Source of the DNA: Gammaproteobacteria bacterium
Lineage (GTDB): Bacteria; Pseudomonadota; Gammaproteobacteria; Steroidobacterales; Steroidobacteraceae
NCBI GenBank assembly: GCA_005878095.1
Contig: VBNH01000059.1
Coordinates: 1 to 64,000, forward strand
Direction of reading: 5' to 3'
Length of the DNA stretch: 64,000 bases
Below the pieces are notes generated by a model, which saw only the letters and a program-made list of their open reading frames with translations, did no database searches and was not told the origin of the DNA. The translations under genes and the position numbers were made by a program. Of this stretch, positions 22,475 to 32,381 are shown piece after piece; within the stretch, counting starts at the first letter, position 1; every line of letters begins with the position of its first letter.

Positions 22475-23200
22475 GTGCACCCCGCGACGCGCACGGCCAT
22501 CTACCGGCGGCTGCGGGCTGCGAATCCCGCGCCCACCACCGAGCTCGAGCACGGCTCATCCTTCGAGCTGCTGGTCGCCGTCATGCTCTCGGCGCACACC
22601 ACCGACAAGAGCGTCAATGCGGCGACCCGCAACCTCTTCCCCGTTGCCAACACGCCCGCCGCGATCCTCGCGCTCGGCGTCGAGGGGCTGAAGCCCTACA
22701 TCAGGAGCGTGGGCCTGTACAACACCAAGGCGAGGAACCTCATCGGACTTTGCCAGCAGCTCATCGAGCGGCACGGCGGTGAACTGCCGGCCGACCGCGC
22801 CGCGCTCGAGGCGCTGCCCGGGGTCGGGCGCAAGACCGCCAGCATCATTCTGAACATGGTGTTCGGCCAGGTCGAGATAGCCGTCGACACGCACATCTTC
22901 CGCGTCGCCAATCGCACCGGACTTGCACCGGGCAAGACGCCGCGCGAAGTCGAGACTGCGCTCCTCGCCAACACCCCACCGCAGTTCCGAAAGGACGCAC
23001 ACCACTGGTTGCTGCTGCACGGTCGTTACGTGTGTACGGCGCGCTCACCGGCCTGCCCGACGTGCATTCTCCGGGATCTGTGCGAGTATCCTCGCAAGAC
23101 CCCGGTGCGCGCGCCGCGGCCGGCATCGCGGCGCTTGCGGCGCGCGCTGCTGGCGGGCCACGACCTCAACCGCAGGCGACGGCAGCGCACCAGCGCGTAA
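22475..23200 (+). CDS. nth: Endonuclease III
   Basis: FELLVAVMLSAHTTDKSVNAAT, HhH-GPD LPGVGRKTASIILNMVFG, C-terminal Cys cluster CTARSPACPTCILRDLC; GTG start. Confidence 0.96.
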   Translation: MHPATRTAIYRRLRAANPAPTTELEHGSSFELLVAVMLSAHTTDKSVNAATRNLFPVANTPAAILALGVEGLKPYIRSVGLYNTKARNLIGLCQQLIERHGGELPADRAALEALPGVGRKTASIILNMVFGQVEIAVDTHIFRVANRTGLAPGKTPREVETALLANTPPQFRKDAHHWLLLHGRYVCTARSPACPTCILRDLCEYPRKTPVRAPRPASRRLRRALLAGHDLNRRRRQRTSA

Positions 23201-23240
23201 CGATCCGGCGCAGCTGCAGCGCCGGCGACGCCTGCAGGCG

Positions 23241-25046
23241 TCACTTCCTCGGCACATACAGATCGGTCAGCGTGCCCTCGACTGCCTCGGCCGCCGCCGC
23301 AACCGTCTCGGTGAGCGTGGGATGCGGATGAATCGTGAGCCCGATGTCGGCGGCGTCGCAACCGGCCTCCACCGCCAGCGCGATCTCGCTGATCAGCTCG
23401 CCGGCGTTGGTCCCCACGATGGCGCCGCCGAGCACCCGATGAGTGTCAGGATCGAACAGCAGCTTGGTGAAACCCTCCTCGCGCCCGAGCGAGAGTGAGC
23501 GGCCGTTCGCCACCCAGGGGAATGCGCCCTTCCTGAATGCGGTGCCGTTGGCGCGCGCGTCGCTCTCGGTGAGCCCCACCCAGGCGATCTCCGGATCGGT
23601 GTAGGCTACCGAAGGAATCACGCGCCAATCTGCCGCACGCTTGTGGCCGGCGGCGACTTCCGCGGCCACCTTGCCCTCGTGCATGGCCTTGTGAGCCAGC
23701 AGCGGCGGTGCCGCGATGTCGCCGATCGCGAAAATGTGCGGCACGTTGGTGCGCATCTGCCGGTCGACGGGGATGAAGCCGCGTTCCGAGACCTGCACGC
23801 CCGCAAGCTCTGCGTTCAGGGTCTTGCCGTTTGGCACGCGGCCGACGGCCACCAGCACGCGCTCGAAGGTCTGCGGGGGTGGCGCCTTCTCGCCCGCGAA
23901 ACTCACGCGCAGCCCCGCCGACTCGCGCTCGATGCCCGCGACCCTGGTGTCCAGCAGGATCTGCTGGTAGCGCGCGCGAATGCGCCGCTCGAGCGGGCGC
24001 ACCAGATCCGGGTCGCATCCGGGCATGAGCTGCGCAGTCAGCTCCACCACACTCACGCGACTGCCCAGGGCATCGAACACACAGGCCATTTCCAGCCCGA
24101 TGATGCCGCCGCCCACCACCAGCAGACCGCCCGGGAACTCCGGCAGCTCGAGCGCGTCGGTCGAGTCGAGGATTCGCGGATCCTGCGGCCATCCCGGCAG
24201 GCGCGCCGGTTCGGAACCCGCGGCAATGATGCATTGATCGAAGCGGATACGTTGCGAGCCGCTCGCGCTCATCACTTCGAGCACGTTGGCGCTCACGAAG
24301 CGTCCGACACCGTGCACCACCTCCACCTTGCGCTGCTTCACCAGGATCTTGAGTCCCCCGGTCAGCTTTGCGACGACTGCGCTCTTCCAGGCTCGCAGCC
24401 GCGGCAGATCAATCTGCGGCGCGCCGAAGGCGATGCCGCGCCCGGCCATCTCGTGCGCATCCTCGATGACTTTCGCCGCATGCAGCAATGCCTTGGAGGG
24501 GATGCAGCCGACGTTCAGGCACACGCCCCCCAGTTCCTGCCAGCGCTCCACCAGCGTGACCTTCAGCCCCAGGTCCGCCGCCCGGAAGGCTGCGGTGTAG
24601 CCCCCGGGTCCGGCGCCCAGCACCAGTAACTGCGTGCTGCGGTTGAATTCCTGCGCGCCGCGATCGGCGGCACCCGCTCTCGGCGACGGCATGCGCACGG
24701 TGTCGCCGGCACTGTCGGGGCGCGCCGCCGGCGGCGCGGAGGCAGCGGCAGTGGCTGGCGCAACCCCGGCAGCTGGCGCGCCCGCGGGTGCGGGCGATGC
24801 GGCCGGCGCAGCCGCCTCCACGCGCGCGATCAGCGAGCCCTTGGACACCTTGTCGCCGCGCTTGAGCAGCACCTCGGCGATCGTCCCCGCCGCGGTCGCC
24901 GGCACGTCCATCGAAGCCTTGTCGGTCTCGAGCGTGACCAGCGGGGAATCGATGTCGACGTGGTCGCCGGGCTTCACCAGCACGTCCACCACGGCCACGT
25001 CGCTGAAATTGCCGATATCCGGAATCAGCAGATCGACGCGGCTCAC
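23241..25046 (-). CDS. lpdA: Dihydrolipoyl dehydrogenase (E3) with N-terminal lipoyl domain
   Basis: Lipoyl domain (VTLETDKASMDVPAT) then FAD-dependent disulfide reductase (GGVCLNVGCIPSKALLHAAKV). Confidence 0.96.
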   Translation of the reverse strand: MSRVDLLIPDIGNFSDVAVVDVLVKPGDHVDIDSPLVTLETDKASMDVPATAAGTIAEVLLKRGDKVSKGSLIARVEAAAPAASPAPAGAPAAGVAPATAAASAPPAARPDSAGDTVRMPSPRAGAADRGAQEFNRSTQLLVLGAGPGGYTAAFRAADLGLKVTLVERWQELGGVCLNVGCIPSKALLHAAKVIEDAHEMAGRGIAFGAPQIDLPRLRAWKSAVVAKLTGGLKILVKQRKVEVVHGVGRFVSANVLEVMSASGSQRIRFDQCIIAAGSEPARLPGWPQDPRILDSTDALELPEFPGGLLVVGGGIIGLEMACVFDALGSRVSVVELTAQLMPGCDPDLVRPLERRIRARYQQILLDTRVAGIERESAGLRVSFAGEKAPPPQTFERVLVAVGRVPNGKTLNAELAGVQVSERGFIPVDRQMRTNVPHIFAIGDIAAPPLLAHKAMHEGKVAAEVAAGHKRAADWRVIPSVAYTDPEIAWVGLTESDARANGTAFRKGAFPWVANGRSLSLGREEGFTKLLFDPDTHRVLGGAIVGTNAGELISEIALAVEAGCDAADIGLTIHPHPTLTETVAAAAEAVEGTLTDLYVPRK

Positions 25047-26410
25047 GGCACCGCCTCGAGCAGTCCGCGCGCGTCCGCGAGCGTTTGCGCCAGATAGGTC
25101 GTGAAGCGCGCGGCCAGCGCGCCGTCGATCACACGATGGTCGTACGACAGCGACAGCGGCAGCATCAGGCGCGGCACGAAGCCGCCGTCGCGATACACCG
25201 GCTGCATACTCGAGCGCGAGACGCCGAGAATCGCGACCTCGGGCGCGTTGATGATGGGCGTGAAGGCCGTGCCGCCGATGCCGCCGAGGCTCGAGATCGT
25301 GAAACAGCCGCCCTGCATGTCCGCGGGCGCAAGTTTGCCGGCGCGCGCTTTCTCCGAGAGCGCGCCGAGGTGGCGCGCGAGCTCGTAAACGTCCTTGCGG
25401 TCGGCGTCGCGCACCACCGGCACCACGAGCCCGCCGGGCGTATCGGCCGCGAAGCCCAGGTGCAGGTACTTGCGCACGATGAGGTTGGCGCCGTCGGCGT
25501 CGAGTGAGGAGTTGAAGCGCGGGAATTGGTGCAGCGCCTTCACGCAGGCGCGCATGATGAAAGCGAGCGGCGTGAGCTTGACGCCCGCCGCCTGCGCCTG
25601 GTCCTTGAGGGCGGCGCGCAGCTGTTCCAGATCCGTGATATCCGCCGCGTCGAACTGCGTGACGTGCGGAATGTTCACCCAGCTTCCCAGCAGACGCGGC
25701 CCGGAAATGCGCTGGATGCGCGACAGCGGCGCCACCGCCGTGGGGCCGAACTGCGCAAAGTCGACCGTCGGAACCGCGGGCAGCGCCGGCCGCGCCGTGT
25801 CGGTGCCACCACCGCCGGCGAGTGCGCCCTTGACGAATGCCTTGACGTCCTCGTGGGTGATGCGGTCCTTGAAACCGTGCCCGGTGACCCGGCCGAGATC
25901 CACGCCGAGCTCGCGCGCGAACTTGCGCACCGAGGGTCCGGCGTGGGCGCGCGAGAACCCGGGCTCGTCGATGGGAGCGAGATCGCTGCGATACGAGGTA
26001 GGAACACCCAGCAACGACCTGGGAGTCAGCTTGCCGCCAGGCGCTGCCGCCGCCGGCTGCGCCGCGGGCTTAAGGGGCGCCGCGGGTTGGGGCGCCGCGG
26101 GTTGGGGCGCCGCGGGTTGGGCCGACGCCGCCGGGCGCGGCACCGGCTCCCTCTGCACCTCATCGGCCTTCACGGTGGCGAGCAGATCACCGGTATTGAC
26201 CTTGCCGCCCTTGCTCGCGTGAACCTTCTCGACGACTCCGCTCGCCGTCGAGGGCACGTCCATAGCGGCCTTGTCGGACTCGAGAGTGACGAGCGGCGTG
26301 TCGATCGCGATGCTGTCCCCGGGCTTCACCAGCACGTCGATGACGGCGACGTCCTTGAAGTTGCCCAGGTCCGGCACGCGCACTTCCACGAGGCCGCCTG
26401 CCGCGTTCAT
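25043..26410 (-). CDS. aceF: Pyruvate dehydrogenase E2, dihydrolipoamide acetyltransferase (one lipoyl domain)
   Basis: Lipoyl VTLESDKAAMDVPST; catalytic LSYDHRVIDGALAARF. Confidence 0.96.
   Translation of the reverse strand: MNAAGGLVEVRVPDLGNFKDVAVIDVLVKPGDSIAIDTPLVTLESDKAAMDVPSTASGVVEKVHASKGGKVNTGDLLATVKADEVQREPVPRPAASAQPAAPQPAAPQPAAPLKPAAQPAAAAPGGKLTPRSLLGVPTSYRSDLAPIDEPGFSRAHAGPSVRKFARELGVDLGRVTGHGFKDRITHEDVKAFVKGALAGGGGTDTARPALPAVPTVDFAQFGPTAVAPLSRIQRISGPRLLGSWVNIPHVTQFDAADITDLEQLRAALKDQAQAAGVKLTPLAFIMRACVKALHQFPRFNSSLDADGANLIVRKYLHLGFAADTPGGLVVPVVRDADRKDVYELARHLGALSEKARAGKLAPADMQGGCFTISSLGGIGGTAFTPIINAPEVAILGVSRSSMQPVYRDGGFVPRLMLPLSLSYDHRVIDGALAARFTTYLAQTLADARGLLEAVP
26076..26120. repeat. 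Perfect 15-bp tandem repeat x3 in the aceF Ala/Pro linker
   Basis: ggcgccgcgggttgg x3, encoding PAAPQPAAPQPAAP. Confidence 0.95.
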
Positions 26411-26425
26411 GGTCGCGCGCCGACC

Positions 26426-29095
26426 TCAGGCTTTCCAGGGCACGGGCTTGGCCGGATCGACGCCGAGCGCCTCGATGGCACGGATCACGGTCGCCTGATC
26501 CACGCGGATGTCGTCGGCGAGCGCCTTGAGGGCCGCCACGGCGATGTAGTTGCGATCGACCTCGAAGTGCCGGCGCAGCGCGGCGCGCGAATCCGAGCGG
26601 CCGAATCCGTCGGTGCCGAGCGTCACGTAGCGGCCGCCGACCCACTGACGGATCTGGTCCGGCACCGCACGCAGGTAGTCGGTGGCCGCGACCACCGGAC
26701 CCTCGCGACCCTGCAGCATCTGCCGCACGTACGGAACACGCGCGTCCTCCCCGGGGTGCAGCAGGTTCCAGCGTTCGCATTCCAGCGCTTCGCGGCGCAG
26801 CTCACTGAAGCTCGTCACCGACAGCACATCCGCCGGTATGCCGTAGTCGTCTTCGAGGATCTTCGCCGCCGCCAGACATTCCCGCAGGATGGTGCCGGAA
26901 CCCAGCAGCGTCGCGCGCACCTTGCCGCGGCCGCCGATCTGCAGCAGGTAGCCGCCGCTCAGGATTCCCGCTTCCACGCCCGGTGGCATGGCCGGCTGCG
27001 CGTAGTTCTCATTCATCAAGGTGATGTAGTAGAAGATGCCTTGCTGCTCGGCGTACATGCGGCGCAGGCCGTCGTGAATGATGACGGCCAGCTCGTACGC
27101 GAATGCCGGATCGTAGGCGACGCAGTTCGGCACGGTACTCGCAATCAGCTGGCTGTGACCGTCCTGATGCTGCAGACCCTCCCCGGCGAGCGTGGTGCGC
27201 CCGGCGGTGGCACCGAGCAGGAAGCCGCGCGACTGCATGTCGCCGGCCGCCCAGATGAAATCCCCGACGCGCTGAAAGCCGAACATCGAGTAGAAGATGT
27301 AGAACGGCACCATGTTGATGCCGTGGTTGCTGTAGGCGGTGCCGGCGGCCATCCACGAGCACAGCGAGCCCGCCTCGTTGATGCCCTCCTCGATCATCTG
27401 GCCCTTCTTGTCCTCGCGGTAGGACATGAGCGTCTCCGCGTCCTGCGGCGTATACAGCTGGCCGACCGAGGAATAGATGCCGATCTGGCGGAACAGTCCC
27501 TCCATGCCGAAGGTGCGCGCCTCGTCCGGCACGATCGGCACGATGTTGCGACCGATGTTCTTGTCCTTGAGCAGGATGGTGAGCGCCCGCACGAACGCCA
27601 TGGTGGTCGAGATCTCGCGCTCGCCGGTCCCCTCGAGGAGCGAGGCGAACGCCTCGAGCGGGGGTATGAGGAGCGCCGGCGCGCTGCGCCGGCGGCTCGG
27701 CAGGTAGCCCCCGAGCGCGGCGCGGCGCTCGTGCAGGTAGCGCGCCTCCTCCGAGGCCGCGTCGGGCTTGCGGAACGGCAGACTCGCGAGGTCCTCATCG
27801 GAGACCGGGATGTTGAAGCGGTCGCGGAACGCGCGCAGGTCTTCGGTGGACAGTTTCTTCTGCTGGTGGGCGATCATCTGCCCCTCTCCGCCCTTGCCGA
27901 GGCCGAAGCCCTTGACGGTCTTCGCGAGGATCACGGTCGGCTGCCCCTTGTGGCTCATGGCGGCGGCGTAGGCCGCATACACCTTGCGCGGGTCGTGGCC
28001 GCCGCGATTCAGCCGCCAGATCTCCTCGTCGGACATGTTGGCGACCATCGCCTTGAGCTCGGGGTACTTGCCGAAGAAATGCTCGCGCGTGTACGCGCCG
28101 CCCTTGGCCTTGAAGTTCTGGTACTCGCCGTCGACGCACTCCTCCATCACCCGGCGCAGCAGGCCCTGATAGTCGCGCGCCAGCAGCGGATCCCAGCGCG
28201 AGCCCCACAGCACCTTGATTACGTTCCAGCCGGCACCGAGAAAGGCGGCCTCGAGCTCCTGGATGATCTTGCCGTTGCCGCGCACCGGGCCATCGAGGCG
28301 CTGCAGGTTGCAGTTGATGACGAAAATGAGGTTGTCGAGTCCCTCGCGCACCGGCATGGTGAGTGCGCCCATCGACTCCGGCTCGTCCATCTCACCGTCG
28401 CCGAGGAAGGCCCACACCTTCTGATCCGAGGGCTTCACCAGCCCGCGATGCTCCAGGTAACGCGTGAAGCGTGCCTGGAAAATCGCCATCATCGGACCCA
28501 GGCCCATCGACACCGTCGGGAACTGCCAGAAATCGGGCATCAGCCACGGGTGCGGATAGGACGACAGGCCGACACCGGGGCCACCGGCCTCCTGGCGGAA
28601 GTGCCGCAGCCGCTCCTCCTCGAGGCGTCCTTCCAGAAACGCGCGTGCGTAAATGCCGGGCGAGGAATGTCCCTGCACGAACACCATATCCCCGGGGTGC
28701 TGCTCGGAGGGCGCGCGCCACACGTGGTTGAAACCCACCTCGTACAGAGTTGCCGAGGAGGCGTAGCTCGAGAGGTGACCGCCGTACTCGGAGGACTTCT
28801 TATTCGCCTGCAGCACCATCGCCAGCGCGTTCCAGCGGATGTAGGCCTCGATACGCCGCTCGAGCGCGCGGTTGCCCGGGTACTCCGGCTGGCGCCCGGT
28901 GGGGATGCTGTTGACGTAGGCGGTGTTGGGCTTGAACGGCAGGTAGGCGCCGCTGCGGCGCGTGTAGTCGATCAGCCGCTCGAGCAGGAAATGCGCGCGC
29001 TCCGGGCCGTGAATCTTGAGCACCGAATCGATCGATTCGAGCCATTCCCGCGTCTCGACAGGATCGAGGTCTTCCAGCTTCGGCGGTTCGGTCAT
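26426..29095 (-). CDS. aceE: Pyruvate dehydrogenase E1 component, homodimeric type
   Basis: MTEPPKLEDLDPVETREWLESIDSVLKIHGPERAHFLLERLI; WAFLGDGEMDEPESMGAL ThDP motif. Confidence 0.97.
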   Translation of the reverse strand: MTEPPKLEDLDPVETREWLESIDSVLKIHGPERAHFLLERLIDYTRRSGAYLPFKPNTAYVNSIPTGRQPEYPGNRALERRIEAYIRWNALAMVLQANKKSSEYGGHLSSYASSATLYEVGFNHVWRAPSEQHPGDMVFVQGHSSPGIYARAFLEGRLEEERLRHFRQEAGGPGVGLSSYPHPWLMPDFWQFPTVSMGLGPMMAIFQARFTRYLEHRGLVKPSDQKVWAFLGDGEMDEPESMGALTMPVREGLDNLIFVINCNLQRLDGPVRGNGKIIQELEAAFLGAGWNVIKVLWGSRWDPLLARDYQGLLRRVMEECVDGEYQNFKAKGGAYTREHFFGKYPELKAMVANMSDEEIWRLNRGGHDPRKVYAAYAAAMSHKGQPTVILAKTVKGFGLGKGGEGQMIAHQQKKLSTEDLRAFRDRFNIPVSDEDLASLPFRKPDAASEEARYLHERRAALGGYLPSRRRSAPALLIPPLEAFASLLEGTGEREISTTMAFVRALTILLKDKNIGRNIVPIVPDEARTFGMEGLFRQIGIYSSVGQLYTPQDAETLMSYREDKKGQMIEEGINEAGSLCSWMAAGTAYSNHGINMVPFYIFYSMFGFQRVGDFIWAAGDMQSRGFLLGATAGRTTLAGEGLQHQDGHSQLIASTVPNCVAYDPAFAYELAVIIHDGLRRMYAEQQGIFYYITLMNENYAQPAMPPGVEAGILSGGYLLQIGGRGKVRATLLGSGTILRECLAAAKILEDDYGIPADVLSVTSFSELRREALECERWNLLHPGEDARVPYVRQMLQGREGPVVAATDYLRAVPDQIRQWVGGRYVTLGTDGFGRSDSRAALRRHFEVDRNYIAVAALKALADDIRVDQATVIRAIEALGVDPAKPVPWKA

Positions 29096-29331
29096 GCGAT
29101 CAGTCGCGGGTGTCGCCGCGCGCGTGTTGTGCCGGCTCGCGATAGAATGAGTAATGATGGCGAGCAGCGACAGGTAAAGCAAGTGACTGCCAGGGCTCCC
29201 GGCGCTCGCGGCGGCGCTCTGCTGCCGCGGGCGCACGTGGATCTGTCCTGCGCCACGCGCAGCGGCGGACTTGCGCACGTCGGTACCGACGTCACAGGCT
29301 GCGGCGTGCGCTTCGCGCTGGCGGCGCCGGC

Positions 29332-30381
29332 ATGAGCACGCTCGTCATGCGCCGCCCGGACGACTGGCATCTGCACCTGCGCGATGGCGCGGCCCTGCAC
29401 GCCGTGCTGCCGTTCAGCGCGGCGCGCTTCGCGCGTGCCATGGTGATGCCGAACCTGACACCTCCGCTCACCACCACCGAAGCTGCGCTTGCCTACCGCC
29501 GCCGCATCCTGGCCGCGCTGCCGAGCGGGGTGAAGTTCGAGCCGCTGATGACGCTGTATCTGACCGACACCACGCCCGCAGCCGAGGTGGAACGGGCCCA
29601 GGCGAGCGGCTGCGTGCTGGGCTGCAAGCTCTATCCGGCCGGCGCCACCACGCATGCCGACGCGGGAGTCAGCGACGTGCGGCGCATCGACGCGGTGCTC
29701 TCACGCATGGCCGAGCTCGGCATGGTGCTGCAGGTGCACGGCGAGGTCACCGACCCCGCGGTCGATGTGTTCGACCGGGAAGCGTCCTTCATCGATGCGG
29801 TGCTCGCGCCGCTCGCCGAACGCCACCGCCAGTTGCGCATTGTGTTCGAGCACATCACCACCCGCGCGGCGGTGGACTTCGTGCTCTCGGGCAGAAGCGG
29901 GATCGCGGCGACCGTCACGGCGCAGCACCTGTTGATGAACCGCAACGCACTGTTCGCCGGCGGCCTGCGTCCGCACCACTACTGCCTGCCGCCGCTCAAG
30001 GCGGAAGTTCACCGCGCGGCGCTGCTCAGCGCCGTGGCGGGCGGCAACCCGCGCCTGTTTCTCGGCACCGACAGCGCGCCGCACGCGCGCCACGCCAAGG
30101 AAGCGCCGCGCGGCTGCGCCGGTATCTTCTCCGCCCACGCCGGCATCGAGTTGTACGCGGAGGCCTTCGAGTCGGCCGGCGCGCTCGAGCGCCTCGAGGC
30201 CTTCGCCTCCTGCCACGGTGCCGACTTCTATGGCTTGCCGCGCAACAGCGCAACCCTCACCCTGGTGAAGGAGCCGTGGGAAGTGCCTGAACGTTATCCG
30301 TTCGGCGCCGATGAGCTCGTGCCGCTGCGCGCGGGGGAGCGCATCGCCTGGCGCCTCGCGCGCCCGAGCGCCGCCCAGTGA
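29332..30381 (+). CDS. pyrC: Dihydroorotase
   Basis: [38 protein letters not shown]. Confidence 0.97.
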   Translation: MSTLVMRRPDDWHLHLRDGAALHAVLPFSAARFARAMVMPNLTPPLTTTEAALAYRRRILAALPSGVKFEPLMTLYLTDTTPAAEVERAQASGCVLGCKLYPAGATTHADAGVSDVRRIDAVLSRMAELGMVLQVHGEVTDPAVDVFDREASFIDAVLAPLAERHRQLRIVFEHITTRAAVDFVLSGRSGIAATVTAQHLLMNRNALFAGGLRPHHYCLPPLKAEVHRAALLSAVAGGNPRLFLGTDSAPHARHAKEAPRGCAGIFSAHAGIELYAEAFESAGALERLEAFASCHGADFYGLPRNSATLTLVKEPWEVPERYPFGADELVPLRAGERIAWRLARPSAAQ

Positions 30382-31133
30382 GCGAGCCACGCGCGGCTGC
30401 GGCACCCCCGTCTGCGACCGCGGCGCTCATGGCGCGGCGCTTCCGCGGCTACCTGCCGGTGGCCATCGACGTGGAGACCGGCGGCTTTCACCCTGCGACC
30501 GATGCGCTGCTCGAGATCGCGGCGGTGTTCATCGACATGGACAGCGACGGCAGCCTGAAACGCGGCGCCACTCATAACTTCCACGTCCAGCCGTTCGAAG
30601 GCGGGCGGCTCGATCCCACCTCGCTCTCGATCACGGGCATCGATCCCTTTCACCCGCTGCGTCCGGCGCTGCCGGAGCGCGATGCCCTGCAGCGGGTCTT
30701 CCGCGAGATCCGTCACGCGCTGCGTGCCTACGGCTGCCGCCGCGCGATCCTGGTCGGCCACAACGCCGCGTTCGACCTGAGCTTCCTGAACGCAGCAGTC
30801 GCGCGCGCGCAGGTCAAGCGCAATCCGTTTCATCCGTTCTCGTGCTTCGACACCGCAACACTCGCCGGTGCGGCGCTCGGACAGACGGTGCTCGCCAAAG
30901 CCGTCACCGTAGCGGGGCTCGAGTGGGACCCGGGCAGTGCCCACAACGCCCGCTACGACGCGCAGCGCAGCGCCGAGCTCTTTTGCCTCGTGTGCAACCG
31001 CCTGCGCGACAGCCACCAGGCCGCCGAGGAGCGGGCGCGCGAGCTGGGCTGGTTCAGTGTCGCCGGGCCAGCCGCCGAGGAGCCCGGAGCCGACGAGCCG
31101 CCGCTGGAGGCGGAGTTTCCGCCGCACCGCTAG
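30378..31133 (+). CDS. rnt: Ribonuclease T
   Basis: DEDD exonuclease: [58 protein letters not shown]. Confidence 0.95.
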   Translation: MSEPRAAAAPPSATAALMARRFRGYLPVAIDVETGGFHPATDALLEIAAVFIDMDSDGSLKRGATHNFHVQPFEGGRLDPTSLSITGIDPFHPLRPALPERDALQRVFREIRHALRAYGCRRAILVGHNAAFDLSFLNAAVARAQVKRNPFHPFSCFDTATLAGAALGQTVLAKAVTVAGLEWDPGSAHNARYDAQRSAELFCLVCNRLRDSHQAAEERARELGWFSVAGPAAEEPGADEPPLEAEFPPHR

Positions 31134-31501
31134 GGTTGTCGAGCGCTCGCGGCTGGCTTTGAGAGCGCTGGCGCCTGGCCGAGTGCGCCGGCCTCGGCCA
31201 GGAGCTTCTTCAGTTCGCCGCTCTGGTACATCTGGAGCGCGATGTCACAGCCGCCGATCAGCTCTCCCTTGACGTACAGTTGCGGGTAGGTGGGCCAGTT
31301 GGAGAAGCGCTTGAGCGCCTCGCGAATCTCCGGCTCCTCGAAAATATTGACGTGCTTGAACTCCGCGCCCACCGCGCGCAGCGCGGCCACCGTCTGCGCG
31401 GAAAACCCGCATTGCGGAAAGTCCGGCGTACCCTTCATGAACAGCACCACGGGGCTCGAGCCGAGCTCGGTCTTGATCCGTTCCACGACATCCATCTGCA
31501 C
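31130..31501 (-). CDS. grxD: Monothiol glutaredoxin, Grx4 family
   Basis: [21 protein letters not shown] (CGFS), [20 protein letters not shown]. Confidence 0.97.
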   Translation of the reverse strand: MQMDVVERIKTELGSSPVVLFMKGTPDFPQCGFSAQTVAALRAVGAEFKHVNIFEEPEIREALKRFSNWPTYPQLYVKGELIGGCDIALQMYQSGELKKLLAEAGALGQAPALSKPAASARQP

Positions 31502-31502
31502 A

Positions 31503-31691
31503 TTACCTCTTCAGTTTGCGCCGCTCGGCAAGCTCCGCGAGCAGACGCCATTGCTCAGCCGGACCCATGGACGGCCAGCGTCCGATCTCCTCGCCCGTGC
31601 GCAGACAGCCGACGCACCAGCCCCGCGCATCGAGAGCGCAGACGTTGATGCACGGCGATGGCGGGCGTTCCTCGGGCTCCGCGGCTTCCAA
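31503..31691 (-). CDS. DUF1289-type small Cys-rich protein
   Basis: PPSPCINVCALDARGWCVGCLRTGEEIGRW. Confidence 0.85.
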   Translation of the reverse strand: MEAAEPEERPPSPCINVCALDARGWCVGCLRTGEEIGRWPSMGPAEQWRLLAELAERRKLKR

Positions 31692-31781
31692 TGCGTTGAA
31701 TTATGGGGGTGCCTCGCCTATTCTTCAAACGCCCCAGGATTCCTCGGTCCAAGCATAAACAATAACTTGGAGATTTAAGCC

Positions 31782-32381
31782 ATGAATCCCCTGAACAACC
31801 ACCGCCAGTCGCTGGTTCTCGGCATCGTCCTCGCGCTGGTGCTGACGCTGCTGATCGGCGGCTTTCACTTCAATCCGCTCGGGTTGGCGCGCTGGTTTCA
31901 CATAGTCGCGGGCGTGTTCTGGATTGGGCTGCTGTACTACTTCAATGTCGCGCAGACGCCCGCCATGGCGGACGCCGCGGCCGACAAGGGTGGTCCGGGC
32001 GGCGCCGGCATCAGCAAGTACGTCGCCCCCCGGGCGTTGTTCTGGTTCCGCTGGGGTGCGGTGGCGACCTGGCTCGGGGGTGCGTGGCTGCTGGGACCGA
32101 AGTTCGTCGGCGCCTTTACCCTCGGCGTGGGCCTGGAGGATCCGACGCATTATTTCCTGATCATCGGGATCGGCGCGTGGCTCGGCACCATCATGCTCTT
32201 CAACGTCTGGGTGCTGATCTGGCCGAACCAGAAGAAGATCCTCGGCATCGTCGCCGCCACCGACGAGCAGAAGGCGCGCGCTCGCAAGGTGGCCGGCCTG
32301 GCCTCGCGCGTGAACTTCGTACTCTCGATCCCGATGATCATGTGCATGGCCGGGGCAACTCACGGTCTGCCGTTCTTTTAG
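31782..32381 (+). CDS. PuuD-like (urate hydroxylase membrane region) protein
   Basis: RWFHIVAGVFWIGLLYYFNVAQTP...IIGIGAWLGTIMLFNVWVLIWPNQKKIL; multiple TM segments. Confidence 0.7.
   Translation: MNPLNNHRQSLVLGIVLALVLTLLIGGFHFNPLGLARWFHIVAGVFWIGLLYYFNVAQTPAMADAAADKGGPGGAGISKYVAPRALFWFRWGAVATWLGGAWLLGPKFVGAFTLGVGLEDPTHYFLIIGIGAWLGTIMLFNVWVLIWPNQKKILGIVAATDEQKARARKVAGLASRVNFVLSIPMIMCMAGATHGLPFF

Noticed and set aside
25526-29335. 1269-aa plus-strand ORF antisense to aceF/aceE
   Set aside because: High-GC antisense frame; low-complexity His/Arg/Gly-rich translation with no recognisable domain, while the opposite strand encodes clear PDH subunits.
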